Assembly (NCBI RefSeq): GCF_016342405.1
Contig: NZ_JAEINN010000013.1
Span: forward strand, 1-64,000
Length of the DNA: 64,000 nucleotides
Direction: 5' to 3'
From: Maridesulfovibrio ferrireducens
GTDB taxonomy: Bacteria; Desulfobacterota; Desulfovibrionia; Desulfovibrionales; Desulfovibrionaceae
A program made the position numbers and the translations under genes. The notes beneath the pieces are model-generated. The model was not told the DNA's origin, searched no databases, and saw only the letters and a list, made by a program, of their open reading frames with translations. How positions within the stretch are numbered: position 1 is the stretch's first letter; every line of letters starts with the position of its first letter. Below, one piece after another: positions 53,282 through 61,482 of this stretch.

Positions 53282-54078
53282 AAAAATTAACTCTAACTCT
53301 CATACTTCTTATTTCATTTTTTGTTTCTGCCTCGCCAGCTTCAGCAATGGTCGTGACTTGTACCAACTGTAGCGACAGATTTTTGCAAGCTTTAGAGCGA
53401 GCAACCAGCATCGAACAACTTGAAGGTATGTGGAAAACTTATGCTGAAGAAATGATGCAGACGCAGCAACAAATCATGATGGTGAAGCAAAATATTGAGC
53501 GATACGTCAACATGGTAAAGAACACCGTTCGGCTGCCATTCTCCATCAAAAATACAGTAATGCGAGATTTCAAAAACCTTGCATCTCTATCTAAAAATCT
53601 CGCCACAACCATGGGCGAACTCGATGTCATGGATGGAATATATGACTCTTATTACCCAAGCTTCAGCTACGCTAAAGAGCTGGTTGGGCTCCCTGCCGGA
53701 GATATTAACCCCAAATATTACGAATATTATTCCAAGTGGTCAAAGAGAGTCGATAAAGCGACCAAAGCGACTTTTAAAGTGTCTGGCCAGCAATTGAAAG
53801 AGATCAGTGAATCTGATGAATTTGACTCATATATAGAAGACCTTCTCAGTACTCCTGAAGGCCGCATGCAGGCATTAGAGGCAGCAAATCAACTCACTGG
53901 AGTTCAGATTTCAGAAATGCGCAAACTCCGTGCGCTCATGGCTACACATATTCAGAATCAGGCTCAGGTTGAGCAAAAAAAAGAGAAGATTGAGCAGGTT
54001 AAAGACCTTAATAGCAAAAGATTTTTTGAAAATAATCTAGCAGATCAGGCCAAAAAAATTTTGAGTGAAGGTAACTAA
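53278..54078 (+). CDS. trbJ: TrbJ, VirB5-like pilus protein
   Basis: A 266-aa secreted protein with a signal peptide (MKKLTLTLILLISFFVSAS...ASA, cut near residue 24) and a long helical mature part with conserved CTNCSD at its start and an MMQTQQQIMMVKQNIERY region. It matches TrbJ of IncP, a minor pilus-tip or channel protein. The start overlaps the trbE stop (ATGA). Its last 30 or so residues, ending RFFENNLADQAKKIL, are similar to the C-terminus of the antisense lipoprotein encoded next door. Confidence 0.9.
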   Translation: MKKLTLTLILLISFFVSASPASAMVVTCTNCSDRFLQALERATSIEQLEGMWKTYAEEMMQTQQQIMMVKQNIERYVNMVKNTVRLPFSIKNTVMRDFKNLASLSKNLATTMGELDVMDGIYDSYYPSFSYAKELVGLPAGDINPKYYEYYSKWSKRVDKATKATFKVSGQQLKEISESDEFDSYIEDLLSTPEGRMQALEAANQLTGVQISEMRKLRALMATHIQNQAQVEQKKEKIEQVKDLNSKRFFENNLADQAKKILSEGN

Positions 54079-54080
54079 TC

Positions 54081-55505
54081 ATGCTATCTTATATCATTTT
54101 TTTTCTTCTTTCTTATCTAAAAGTTTTTGAGCTTGAGCAGCCAAATCATTTTGGAGAAAAACTCTCGTTGCTTGCTCAGCTTTTTGTTCCTGTAGCACTT
54201 TTTCTTTCTGAGCCTTTTCAAGATTATTTTGGCCACAAGCAAACAACAAAAAACTTAGAAACAAAGTTGTTAAAAAACAAATTAATAAACGCACTTGAAC
54301 TCCTTATTTTAGTTTTAATTATTTTAAAAAATAAACTTTTTAATGTCAAATTCATTATTCTTTTTTCTGTATTACTACTGGCATTTTTCTACTCAGATTT
54401 GGCCTTTGCTGATGATGCAGAAAAAACAACACAAAATTTAGATTTTCCATCAAAACTGCTTTCTGAAATTGAAACTGCAGCCAAAACATGGGGACCAGCT
54501 ATCCAAAGATACTCCCTCAGCCTGTTCAAAAGTTTGCTCATAATAGAAATAGCATGGATGGGAATTCAAGCCATACTTAAGGGCTCTGATCTTCAGCAAA
54601 TCTTGGCAGAATTTGTACTGCTGATTATATATGCATGTTTCATGCTGGCTATTTTGTATCATTATGAAGAGTGGGCCAATGCTTTAATCAAGTCTTTTGG
54701 AAGTGTTGCAACAAAAACGGGAGCGCCTAAAATTAGTCCCAAAGATATTTTTATCTATGGAATAATAATTATAGGCAACATGTTAAACACTCTTAGTGTA
54801 TTAAATATACCGTTAAGCATTGGAATAATCTTCTGCTGCTTAATCATCGCCATTACCTTTACACTTATCACCGCCCAAATTGTTATGGTGAAATGTGAAG
54901 CATTTATAGTACTCAATGCCGGAGCCATCCTTTTAGGATTCGGTGGTTCTAAATTTACTAAAGACTACGCAATTAATTTTCTTCGCTACGCCCTTTCTGT
55001 TGCTGTAAAGCTCTTTGTCCTACAGCTTTTATTAGGAATGAGCATGAATTTTATTGAAAAGTTCACTTCTGTAAATACGAAGAGCTTTGCTGATATATTC
55101 CTAGTAATTTGCTCCTCTATCCTGATCCTCGCTCTCGTCAAATCCATCCCTGATATCGTTTCCGGAATTGTTAACGGCTCGCACGTATCCACTGGTAGTG
55201 CTTTGACTTCCGCATTTTCTGCGGTTGGGATTGGAACTATGACAGCTATGCAAGGTCTTAAAGCTGCTGGAGGTGGAATTATTGACGGCAAGCGCGGAGT
55301 TGATGCTGTCCGCGAAGGTGCAAACATGGCGAGTTCACAAGGAGCAACCGGATTCGCTAAAGCAGCTCAAACCGTTAAAAATCTTGGTGGAGCCATGCGG
55401 GACAACATAGGTAGCAGCGGCATGGGCAACATAAGAAGCAGTATAAAAGCCCGCCACGAAGCTTTCAAAATGGAACAGGATAGTTTTTCTAACAGCGATA
55501 AATAG
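54081..55505 (+). CDS. trbL: TrbL, VirB6-type inner-membrane protein (start uncertain)
   Basis: A polytopic membrane protein with the VirB6/TrbL layout: at least six membrane segments between about residues 140 and 370 and a soluble Ala/Gly-rich C-terminus. The coordinates use the first in-frame ATG, but the first 85 or so residues are opposite a strong minus-strand lipoprotein gene and have no family similarity. A signal-peptide-like segment (FIILFSVLLLAFFYSDLAFA) ending near residue 111 looks like the real N-terminus, yet there is no ATG, GTG or TTG in frame just before it. The start may be non-canonical or the extension real. Confidence 0.8.
   Translation: MLSYIIFFLLSYLKVFELEQPNHFGEKLSLLAQLFVPVALFLSEPFQDYFGHKQTTKNLETKLLKNKLINALELLILVLIILKNKLFNVKFIILFSVLLLAFFYSDLAFADDAEKTTQNLDFPSKLLSEIETAAKTWGPAIQRYSLSLFKSLLIIEIAWMGIQAILKGSDLQQILAEFVLLIIYACFMLAILYHYEEWANALIKSFGSVATKTGAPKISPKDIFIYGIIIIGNMLNTLSVLNIPLSIGIIFCCLIIAITFTLITAQIVMVKCEAFIVLNAGAILLGFGGSKFTKDYAINFLRYALSVAVKLFVLQLLLGMSMNFIEKFTSVNTKSFADIFLVICSSILILALVKSIPDIVSGIVNGSHVSTGSALTSAFSAVGIGTMTAMQGLKAAGGGIIDGKRGVDAVREGANMASSQGATGFAKAAQTVKNLGGAMRDNIGSSGMGNIRSSIKARHEAFKMEQDSFSNSDK
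54094..54294 (-). CDS. small lipoprotein antisense to trbL, candidate entry-exclusion factor
   Basis: A 66-aa protein. The signal peptide MRLLICFLTTLFLSFLLFAC ends in a lipobox at Cys20; the mature part is helical and charged. A GTG start lies 5 bases after AGGAG, and a strong promoter sits just upstream (separate entry), so this is probably a real gene, not a shadow. The last 14 aligned residues, FLQNDLAAQAQKLL, match FFENNLADQAKKIL of TrbJ at 8 positions. Size, lipid anchor and place between trbJ and trbL resemble the entry-exclusion lipoprotein TrbK of IncP, but here it is in reverse orientation. Exclusion function is inference. Confidence 0.75.
   Translation of the reverse strand: MRLLICFLTTLFLSFLLFACGQNNLEKAQKEKVLQEQKAEQATRVFLQNDLAAQAQKLLDKKEEKK
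54321..54349 (-). promoter_or_regulatory. strong promoter for the antisense lipoprotein
   Basis: On the minus strand a perfect -35 TTGACA (54344-54349) and TAAAAT (54321-54326) are separated by 17 bases. The start of transcription would be about 54314, with AGGAG at 54300-54304 and the GTG at 54294. It would be active independently of the transfer operon. Confidence 0.75.
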
Positions 55506-55556
55506 CCTTAACTCCGTAATTTTAGAAAATTCATAAAACCCAGAGAGTCAACAAAT

Positions 55557-56213
55557 ATGTCAAATGAAACCAACCCATACCTCGATGCGCGAGCTGAATG
55601 GCTTGAACGCTATGGATCTTACATAGAAAGCCGTAACCAGTGGCGCATCGCTTCACTCATAGCTCTTCTAATTGCCGTGCTGTCCATCAGCATAAACTTT
55701 GTTCAGATCACACAGAACAAAGTCATTCCTTATGTGGTTGAAGTGGACAAACTCGGCCACTCTGTTGCGGTTAAACGCGCAGATTCTACGGTCAATGTCT
55801 CTGACCGGATCATACAAGCGGAAATTGCAAACCTCATTGTTAACTGGCGGACAGTTACAGCAGATATCGGCCTTCAAAAAAAGATGGTCACTAAAATGTC
55901 TTCCTTTGTAACCGGAGCAGCGCGCGGTGCAACCCGCAGTTGGTACGAAGCCAACAACCCATATGAACGAGGTCAAAAGGTTCTCGTTGAAGTCGATATC
56001 AAAGGAATCCCTCTTCCTGTCAGCAGTGAAAGCTGGCGCATTGAATGGCTGGAAACAATCCGAAACCATTCCGGTGTGGCCATGTCCAGCACCAAATATG
56101 AAGCGACTCTCAAGGTTCGCATTTCTTCCCCAACAACAGACAGCCAAATTATCAGGAATCCTGCCGGTGTATATATCACCGAATTGTCCTGGGCAAAACT
56201 TCTTGAGCAATAG
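55557..56213 (+). CDS. trbF: TrbF, VirB8-like protein
   Basis: A 218-aa bitopic membrane protein: a short cytoplasmic part, one membrane segment (WRIASLIALLIAVLSISINF, about 29-48) and a periplasmic NTF2-like domain. The NPYLDARAEWLERYGSYI start is highly conserved in TrbF, and VIPYVVEVDKLG and WRIEWLETIRNHSG follow. It links inner and outer parts of the channel. It follows trbL by about 50 bases. Confidence 0.93.
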   Translation: MSNETNPYLDARAEWLERYGSYIESRNQWRIASLIALLIAVLSISINFVQITQNKVIPYVVEVDKLGHSVAVKRADSTVNVSDRIIQAEIANLIVNWRTVTADIGLQKKMVTKMSSFVTGAARGATRSWYEANNPYERGQKVLVEVDIKGIPLPVSSESWRIEWLETIRNHSGVAMSSTKYEATLKVRISSPTTDSQIIRNPAGVYITELSWAKLLEQ

Positions 56214-56221
56214 GAGCCGTA

Positions 56222-57193
56222 ATGAACCGAATTATTTTCATATCATTTTGCCTTGTTCTACTAACTTGTAATTCTGTCTCAGCAGCAACTGAGACGGACC
56301 AACAAGGGTTAGCAAATAAGGTATTTGCCCAGCACAATCCTGCACCTGAAAAAGATTTAGGTGGAAATGTAGGAATTGCGATAAGCCAACCCGCGCCAGA
56401 CTATATTAGTAAAACGGACGTTCGTTTGAACAGTAAAGAATGGAAGGCTTTAAAGCTCTCTAAAGAGTGGATTAATCGCAAGGTGAATCCAATAATGCAT
56501 AGCAATGGCAAGATCGTTTATGTTTTTGGCGCCACTTTGCCGACCATTATTTGTTCCCCTCTCATGGCTTCTGACCTGGAATTTCAGCCCGGTGAAAACG
56601 TCAATGACGTCATCATCGGTGACACTGCCCGATGGATTGTTGTTGTAGCTCAGTCCGGTCTTTCAGGACGGGAAAGCACTCACCTTGTTATTAAGCCGCT
56701 TGATGCAGGACTTGTAACAACCGCAGTTATTACGACCGACCGCAGAACTTACCATCTTAAGCTTGTCTCCCGCCGCAAGGGATACACCCCGTATGTCGCG
56801 TTCATCTATCCTGAAGATCAGGAGAAAATACTTAAAGCCAGCCTCAAGAAAAAACGCCGCAAAGAGTCTTGGAAAAGTACAGAAATAGAAGGAAAACCCA
56901 CGGATCTATCCGCGCTTGATTTTGGTTACTCCATCACAGGAGATGAAGCCAGTTGGAAGCCGATGCGGGTCTACAATGACGGCATCCGGACTTTTATTCA
57001 GCTCCCCAGAACATCCACGCAGACTGAAATTCCCGTTCTACTCGTCGAGAAGGCCGGAGAAGAATCAATCGTCAACTACAGGGTCAAGGGCAACGCCATG
57101 ATCGTGGACGAGATCTTTGAAAAAGCAATTCTAGTGGCTGGCACCGGCATGGATCAGGAAAAAGTTGAAATAAAAAGACTGGAGACCAAATGA
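56222..57193 (+). CDS. trbG: TrbG, VirB9-like protein
   Basis: A 323-aa secreted outer-channel protein. A signal peptide (about 1-21) precedes the VirB9/TrbG domain with VFGATLPTIICSPLMASDLEFQPGE and RTYHLKLVSRRKGYTPYVAFIYP in family form, and a C-terminal domain starting at FGYSITGDEASWKPMRVYNDG. Together with TrbH and TrbI it would form the outer-membrane core. It starts 8 bases after trbF. TrbI is not next to it. Confidence 0.93.
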   Translation: MNRIIFISFCLVLLTCNSVSAATETDQQGLANKVFAQHNPAPEKDLGGNVGIAISQPAPDYISKTDVRLNSKEWKALKLSKEWINRKVNPIMHSNGKIVYVFGATLPTIICSPLMASDLEFQPGENVNDVIIGDTARWIVVVAQSGLSGRESTHLVIKPLDAGLVTTAVITTDRRTYHLKLVSRRKGYTPYVAFIYPEDQEKILKASLKKKRRKESWKSTEIEGKPTDLSALDFGYSITGDEASWKPMRVYNDGIRTFIQLPRTSTQTEIPVLLVEKAGEESIVNYRVKGNAMIVDEIFEKAILVAGTGMDQEKVEIKRLETK

Positions 57194-57999
57194 TGAACAT
57201 CACTCTACAAGATTCTTGGAAAATAAAGGCAGGGTTGTTGGAAATAATTCCTGCTGAAAATCTTATTTTTTCATATAAAAATGAGCAAATAAAGGCATTC
57301 TTAGATGTCATAAAATCTTTGCCAGAAAACAAAACAATCTTCGCTCAACTTCCCGTTTTACTTAAGTATAAAGATCAACCCAAAGATAGTATTCTGACTG
57401 AGATAGTCATGAATAACTGCTTAACTGGTTTTTTTGTATGTTTTTGTGCAACAGTAGCTCTCCCCGATTCAACAACTAAGCACCAGATATGGGATTCTGA
57501 ATGGTTCTATGTTCCAGAAAACAATTTAGATGAAATAGAAATAAATCTTCAAACTTGGCTTAACGAAAAGCGCAAAAGTTTAGCGAATAGTTGCATCTTC
57601 AATGGCATATTTTCAATTATCCATGCCCCAAGTGTATCCTCCACACCAGAGTGTATTGTAGATGAAATAAAATTTTATGATGCACTAAAAAAACTACCTG
57701 ACAGTGCAACTATATTCAAGCAAGTCCCTACCTTAGAAAAAATAAATACAGTTCAGGTGAAAAAGAATCTTCACGAGACAATAGAAGATGCGAAGCTGAA
57801 ATTTATTCAGAACCTGATAAAGACCGCTTCCCTTACAGGCTATTTTGTCGAGCTAGGGATGCAAGTCATTATTAGCTCAAATGAAAAAGTCATACACTTA
57901 ACTAAATGGATTTACGTTTCTACTCTCAAAGAAGCTGAAAATATATTAAACACATGGCTTAATGAAAGAGACAAAGAGTTAGTTGGGGAGGACAAGTAA
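57190..57999 (+). CDS. protein of two tandem copies of an unknown module
   Basis: A 269-aa cytoplasmic-looking protein I do not recognise. It is built of two diverged copies of about 125 residues: residues 11-131 and 136-264. Shared landmarks are SLPENKTIFAQLP / KLPDSATIFKQVP, LTGFFV / LTGYFV, and LQTWLNEKRKSL / LNTWLNERDKEL. There is no signal peptide and no clear membrane segment. The gene is more AT-rich than its neighbours. It overlaps trbG by 4 bases and the next gene by one base, so it is part of the operon; GGAG precedes the ATG. It stands where trbH would be expected. Confidence 0.7.
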   Translation: MMNITLQDSWKIKAGLLEIIPAENLIFSYKNEQIKAFLDVIKSLPENKTIFAQLPVLLKYKDQPKDSILTEIVMNNCLTGFFVCFCATVALPDSTTKHQIWDSEWFYVPENNLDEIEINLQTWLNEKRKSLANSCIFNGIFSIIHAPSVSSTPECIVDEIKFYDALKKLPDSATIFKQVPTLEKINTVQVKKNLHETIEDAKLKFIQNLIKTASLTGYFVELGMQVIISSNEKVIHLTKWIYVSTLKEAENILNTWLNERDKELVGEDK

Positions 58000-58730
58000 T
58001 GAAATTACTTTTTACACTTCTTCTACTGACCATTCCCTTCACTGGCTGCACTGCTTTTAAAATTATGAAAAAGCATGTGACAATCGCAGAGCAAACTGCG
58101 CCCATGTACGAAGATCACGAAGTTGAACCTCTGGTTGAAGAAGCCGCGCTCAAAGTTGCAACGCACTACCCTCCCGGCAGAACTGTTTTTCACATGAATG
58201 TTTCAGACAATCCTTTTGGAAGACAGTTTGAAAACAATCTACGTGGTCAAGGATTTCAATTCAGCCCCAAAACCACCGATCCTAATGTCCTGAATGTGAA
58301 TCAGGTGTTCGACGCCATAGGCAACAGCACCATGTACTACCTGCATATCCAGTCTTCTGACGGCTGGTCATTTGGGCAGGTCTACAATCTTACATTTGAA
58401 GGCTTTCAAAAAGCCGGACTCCTTACCCAGACACCCGCCTTTTTTGAATTTGTCGGTGACGATTCTCAGCAAGTGGAATCACCACTCAATGAAAATTGGT
58501 CCATTGTTCCCGGTGGACTTAAGGATCAGCTCAAACGCTGGGCAGGCAGGGCAGAATATCAGCTCGTCTGGAAAGCCGGTCATGACTTCCAAATGCAAGC
58601 TCACGCCACTTTCAGAGACACATTTCCAAGAGCGGTTAAACGTATGTTTTCCAGAATGCACGCCGGCGGAAATTCCCTGCGCGTAACCATCTATCAAGCA
58701 AATAAAGTCATTGAAGTTTGCGAGGATTAA
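57999..58730 (+). CDS. lipoprotein joining a TrbH-like domain to a TcpQ-like domain
   Basis: A 243-aa lipoprotein (signal MKLLFTLLLLTIPFTGC, Cys17). Residues about 45-140 resemble IncP TrbH: an Ala-rich helix, then HYPPGRTVFHM, DNPFGRQFENNLRGQGFQF and a QVFDAIGNSTMYYLHI strand. Residues about 164-243 resemble TcpQ (WSIVPGGLKDQLKRWAGRAEY, then VWKAGHDFQMQAHATF and LRVTIYQANKVIEV), a domain of toxin-coregulated and IncI thin pili. The gene lies exactly between the trb and pil genes. A join between the secretion channel and the thin pilus secretin is the natural inference. I know of no such fusion, but this needs a search. Confidence 0.75.
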   Translation: MKLLFTLLLLTIPFTGCTAFKIMKKHVTIAEQTAPMYEDHEVEPLVEEAALKVATHYPPGRTVFHMNVSDNPFGRQFENNLRGQGFQFSPKTTDPNVLNVNQVFDAIGNSTMYYLHIQSSDGWSFGQVYNLTFEGFQKAGLLTQTPAFFEFVGDDSQQVESPLNENWSIVPGGLKDQLKRWAGRAEYQLVWKAGHDFQMQAHATFRDTFPRAVKRMFSRMHAGGNSLRVTIYQANKVIEVCED

Positions 58731-58732
58731 CA

Positions 58733-60235
58733 ATGAAACATTTTATATTATTCATTCTCATAATGTCTCTTTGCAGTTGCGGAAGCTTTAAACCTTCCCC
58801 GCAGGAAAGGTCTGTGAAAAGCAGAGCTGCGGCAATGGATTATGCGACCAAAAAGAAAACGGTCAGAGTTGTTCATGCTCCATATCTAGGAGCTATTCCG
58901 GTCGAGCTGGATGAACATAGATTGCCGGCAGTATTTGCAAGACGGATTACACTGCATGCTTCCGGCAGTGCTTCAGAACTGGCCAAACAAATTAATGAAC
59001 TTGTTCCCGTCCGCATCGAGGTTGAAAACAGCAGTCCAGTTGCTAATACAGAAGACAAACAAGTCACAAAAAAAATGAAGCTGAACTATGACGGTAAGCT
59101 CAAAGGATTGCTTGATTCTTTGTGTGAATATTTCGGCATGGGCTGGGAATTTGATGATATCACTTCCAAAGTTGAAATCACGCGGTTTCAGACCAAATCA
59201 TTCAGTCTTGCCGTTGCTCCCGGCAACATTTCTTACGAATCCATCATTACCAACAAATCACAAACTTCCGGCGGATCTTCTGACTCCGGAAGTATTGAAG
59301 GAGTCGGCCAAACATCTAAGACTTCCGACAGCGTAAGCCAGACTTCTCAGACCAACAAAGCCACCTTTGTGGGCGATGTATGGGATGACACATCCAAGGC
59401 CATTTCAACAATGCTTTCAAAAGACGGCCAAGTTGTAATCAATCAGGCTGCCGGCATGGTTACTGTTACCGATACTTCTACAGCCCTGCGCAGAGTCAGC
59501 AAGTATATCAAATCTCTGAACATCAAAATGGGCAGACAGGTTGCTCTGGCCGTTAAAGTCTGGGCTCTGGAATTGAACCATAATGCGGATGCCGGCTTCA
59601 ATCTCGAAACAGCTCTGCAAGCAGGACAAGCAAGTCTCGGGCTTATGGGCGGCCAGCCATACAATACGATTTCCGGAGCAGGAACGCTGACTGCGGCGAT
59701 TCTTGACGGTTCATGGAAGGACTCCAAGCTTGTTCTCAGAGCTTTAAAACAGAACGGACGCACCACTCTGCTTACTTCCGGTTCAGGAATCGTCATGAAC
59801 AATCAGGCTCTACCTGTTCAGGTTGTTAAGCGTGATTCCTACCTTGCCGGCATGAGCAGCAGCCGTGACAACCAATCTGTTCAGACTTCAGAACTCACGC
59901 CCGGTGAAGTCTCTACCGGATTTTCCATGACGGTTATTCCTCACATTATGAATAATCGAAAAGCAATCCTTCAATACAACATCAATCTTTCATCACTTGA
60001 TTCTCTTACCGAGTTTTCGACCGGAGACATGAAAGTTCAGCTCCCTGAAGTTTCCACTCGCAGTTTCAGCCAGCGCGTAACCATGAAATGCGGACAGACT
60101 TTAATTCTGGCCGGATTTGAACAGGAAACTAATCAAGAATCAAAAGGACTCGGAATCACTTCCGGCGGGAACAGTCAGAAATACGGAAAGAGCCTCATCA
60201 TAATCACCATTGAAATGGAAAGTGCGGGAGTCTAA
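58733..60235 (+). CDS. pilN: PilN, type IVb pilus outer-membrane secretin
   Basis: A 500-aa lipoprotein secretin (lipobox SLCSC near residue 16). The N-terminal region has a beta-rich N domain and a Ser/Gln-rich linker (about 155-215); the C-terminal secretin domain includes LPVQVVKRDSYLAG, STGFSMTVIPHIMNNRKAILQYNI, LPEVSTRSFSQRVTMKCGQTLILAGFE in pieces. It matches PilN of IncI plasmids, which forms the outer-membrane pore for the thin pilus. GAGG precedes the ATG; the longer frame at 58718 is not favoured. Confidence 0.92.
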   Translation: MKHFILFILIMSLCSCGSFKPSPQERSVKSRAAAMDYATKKKTVRVVHAPYLGAIPVELDEHRLPAVFARRITLHASGSASELAKQINELVPVRIEVENSSPVANTEDKQVTKKMKLNYDGKLKGLLDSLCEYFGMGWEFDDITSKVEITRFQTKSFSLAVAPGNISYESIITNKSQTSGGSSDSGSIEGVGQTSKTSDSVSQTSQTNKATFVGDVWDDTSKAISTMLSKDGQVVINQAAGMVTVTDTSTALRRVSKYIKSLNIKMGRQVALAVKVWALELNHNADAGFNLETALQAGQASLGLMGGQPYNTISGAGTLTAAILDGSWKDSKLVLRALKQNGRTTLLTSGSGIVMNNQALPVQVVKRDSYLAGMSSSRDNQSVQTSELTPGEVSTGFSMTVIPHIMNNRKAILQYNINLSSLDSLTEFSTGDMKVQLPEVSTRSFSQRVTMKCGQTLILAGFEQETNQESKGLGITSGGNSQKYGKSLIIITIEMESAGV

Positions 60236-60237
60236 TC

Positions 60238-61482
60238 ATGCACACAATAAGGATTAAGAAAAAACAATATGCTGTCGGTTTCTGGTGGCAAATTCTGGAT
60301 GGAAAAGGCGGCAAAAAGCTACTCATGGAGCAGGCGAGAAAAGTAGCAACTGACTTTTCTGACCGGGAATACAACTATGTAATTGCCAGAAAACAGCAAT
60401 TCGGACTCAGCTCAGACTCGGCAAAACTAAATAGAATTCCTTCCTTGGCATGCGCCTTGGTGGAACGATCCAGATCTACTTGGATCGGAATGTTCTGCTT
60501 AAGTGATGAAGAAAATCTGTGGTGGGTCTGCGCTGTCAGCAAAAAGATAATTGTTGCTGAAGGTGATCAGTTTTTCACTTCCCGCGAAGAAGCTGAAGCT
60601 CATTTAAAGAGTTTGAAAGCCATGTCGAACTGGGAAAACAATGAGTTCATCTGCGAAACATTTGGAGACACTCTTAACCATTTTGATGGACTTATTAAAC
60701 CATCAGAACGGATTCAGCCGCTCTATCCTCAGAAAAACAATAAAAAACTTCTTGTGCTCGCTGCGGCAATAATTCTTACCGTTGCCGGCTTTATTTTTTG
60801 GAATAATTACCAAGCCGATCAACTTGCAGAGCAACAAAGAATCGCAGCTATTAAGGCCCGGACGGAAGCTGAAAGGAATAAGGCTAATTTTAACTCTGAT
60901 CCCGGCAAGTATTTCACAATGCCGTGGAAAGTATCTCCGATGCCTTTAAAATTTGCAGAACCGTTTCTAAAAGCCATGCGAAACACAGAACCATTCAATA
61001 ACGGATGGAAACTGGAAACCATTACCCGCAACGACACGGGTATTTATATGGCGTGGTCGCATCAGGATGGTGCGGAATTCACCAACCGTCCAAACAACTC
61101 ATCCTTTGGATCACGTCCAGATCTGGCAGAAATAAACATAGACTATCCCAAAGAATTAATCCGCCCTGAACAAAAGTTGATTAATAAAACTGACGCAACA
61201 GCAAACCTTTATGAACTGACTCGCACCCTCGGTGCAAAATTAAATCTTACTTGGAAATCTCCTGAAATAAAGAAGAAAAACAATAAATTCCTGAATAAGC
61301 CGTTTGAAATTATTGCCCCATGGATCAAAGGAGAGTGGAAACTTTCCGGCCTTCCTGCCGGCTCTGCAATTTCTGACTTCCTGTTTATTCAGATGGATTC
61401 AATCCCCTGTCTGGTGATCTCTGAGATCTCTTTCACTAAAAACCAGTGCTCAATGGAGGGGCAAATTTATGCCAAATATTAA
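60238..61482 (+). CDS. pilO: PilO, type IVb pilus assembly protein
   Basis: A 414-aa protein of the PilO2 family. It has an N-terminal cytoplasmic part (RIKKKQYAVGFWWQIL; WWVCAVSKKIIVAEGD), one membrane segment (LLVLAAAIILTVAGFIFW, about 172-189), and a periplasmic domain. It starts 2 bases after pilN. PilO connects the inner-membrane platform with the secretin in thin pili. Confidence 0.88.
   Translation: MHTIRIKKKQYAVGFWWQILDGKGGKKLLMEQARKVATDFSDREYNYVIARKQQFGLSSDSAKLNRIPSLACALVERSRSTWIGMFCLSDEENLWWVCAVSKKIIVAEGDQFFTSREEAEAHLKSLKAMSNWENNEFICETFGDTLNHFDGLIKPSERIQPLYPQKNNKKLLVLAAAIILTVAGFIFWNNYQADQLAEQQRIAAIKARTEAERNKANFNSDPGKYFTMPWKVSPMPLKFAEPFLKAMRNTEPFNNGWKLETITRNDTGIYMAWSHQDGAEFTNRPNNSSFGSRPDLAEINIDYPKELIRPEQKLINKTDATANLYELTRTLGAKLNLTWKSPEIKKKNNKFLNKPFEIIAPWIKGEWKLSGLPAGSAISDFLFIQMDSIPCLVISEISFTKNQCSMEGQIYAKY

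Noticed and set aside
54080-54360. Invertible segment carrying the lipoprotein gene
   Set aside because: I looked for inverted repeats at both ends of the lipoprotein gene and found none convincing, and no invertase gene is near.
54343-54440. Alternative trbL start at ATG 54343
   Set aside because: It is in another frame and soon meets a stop, so it cannot start TrbL.
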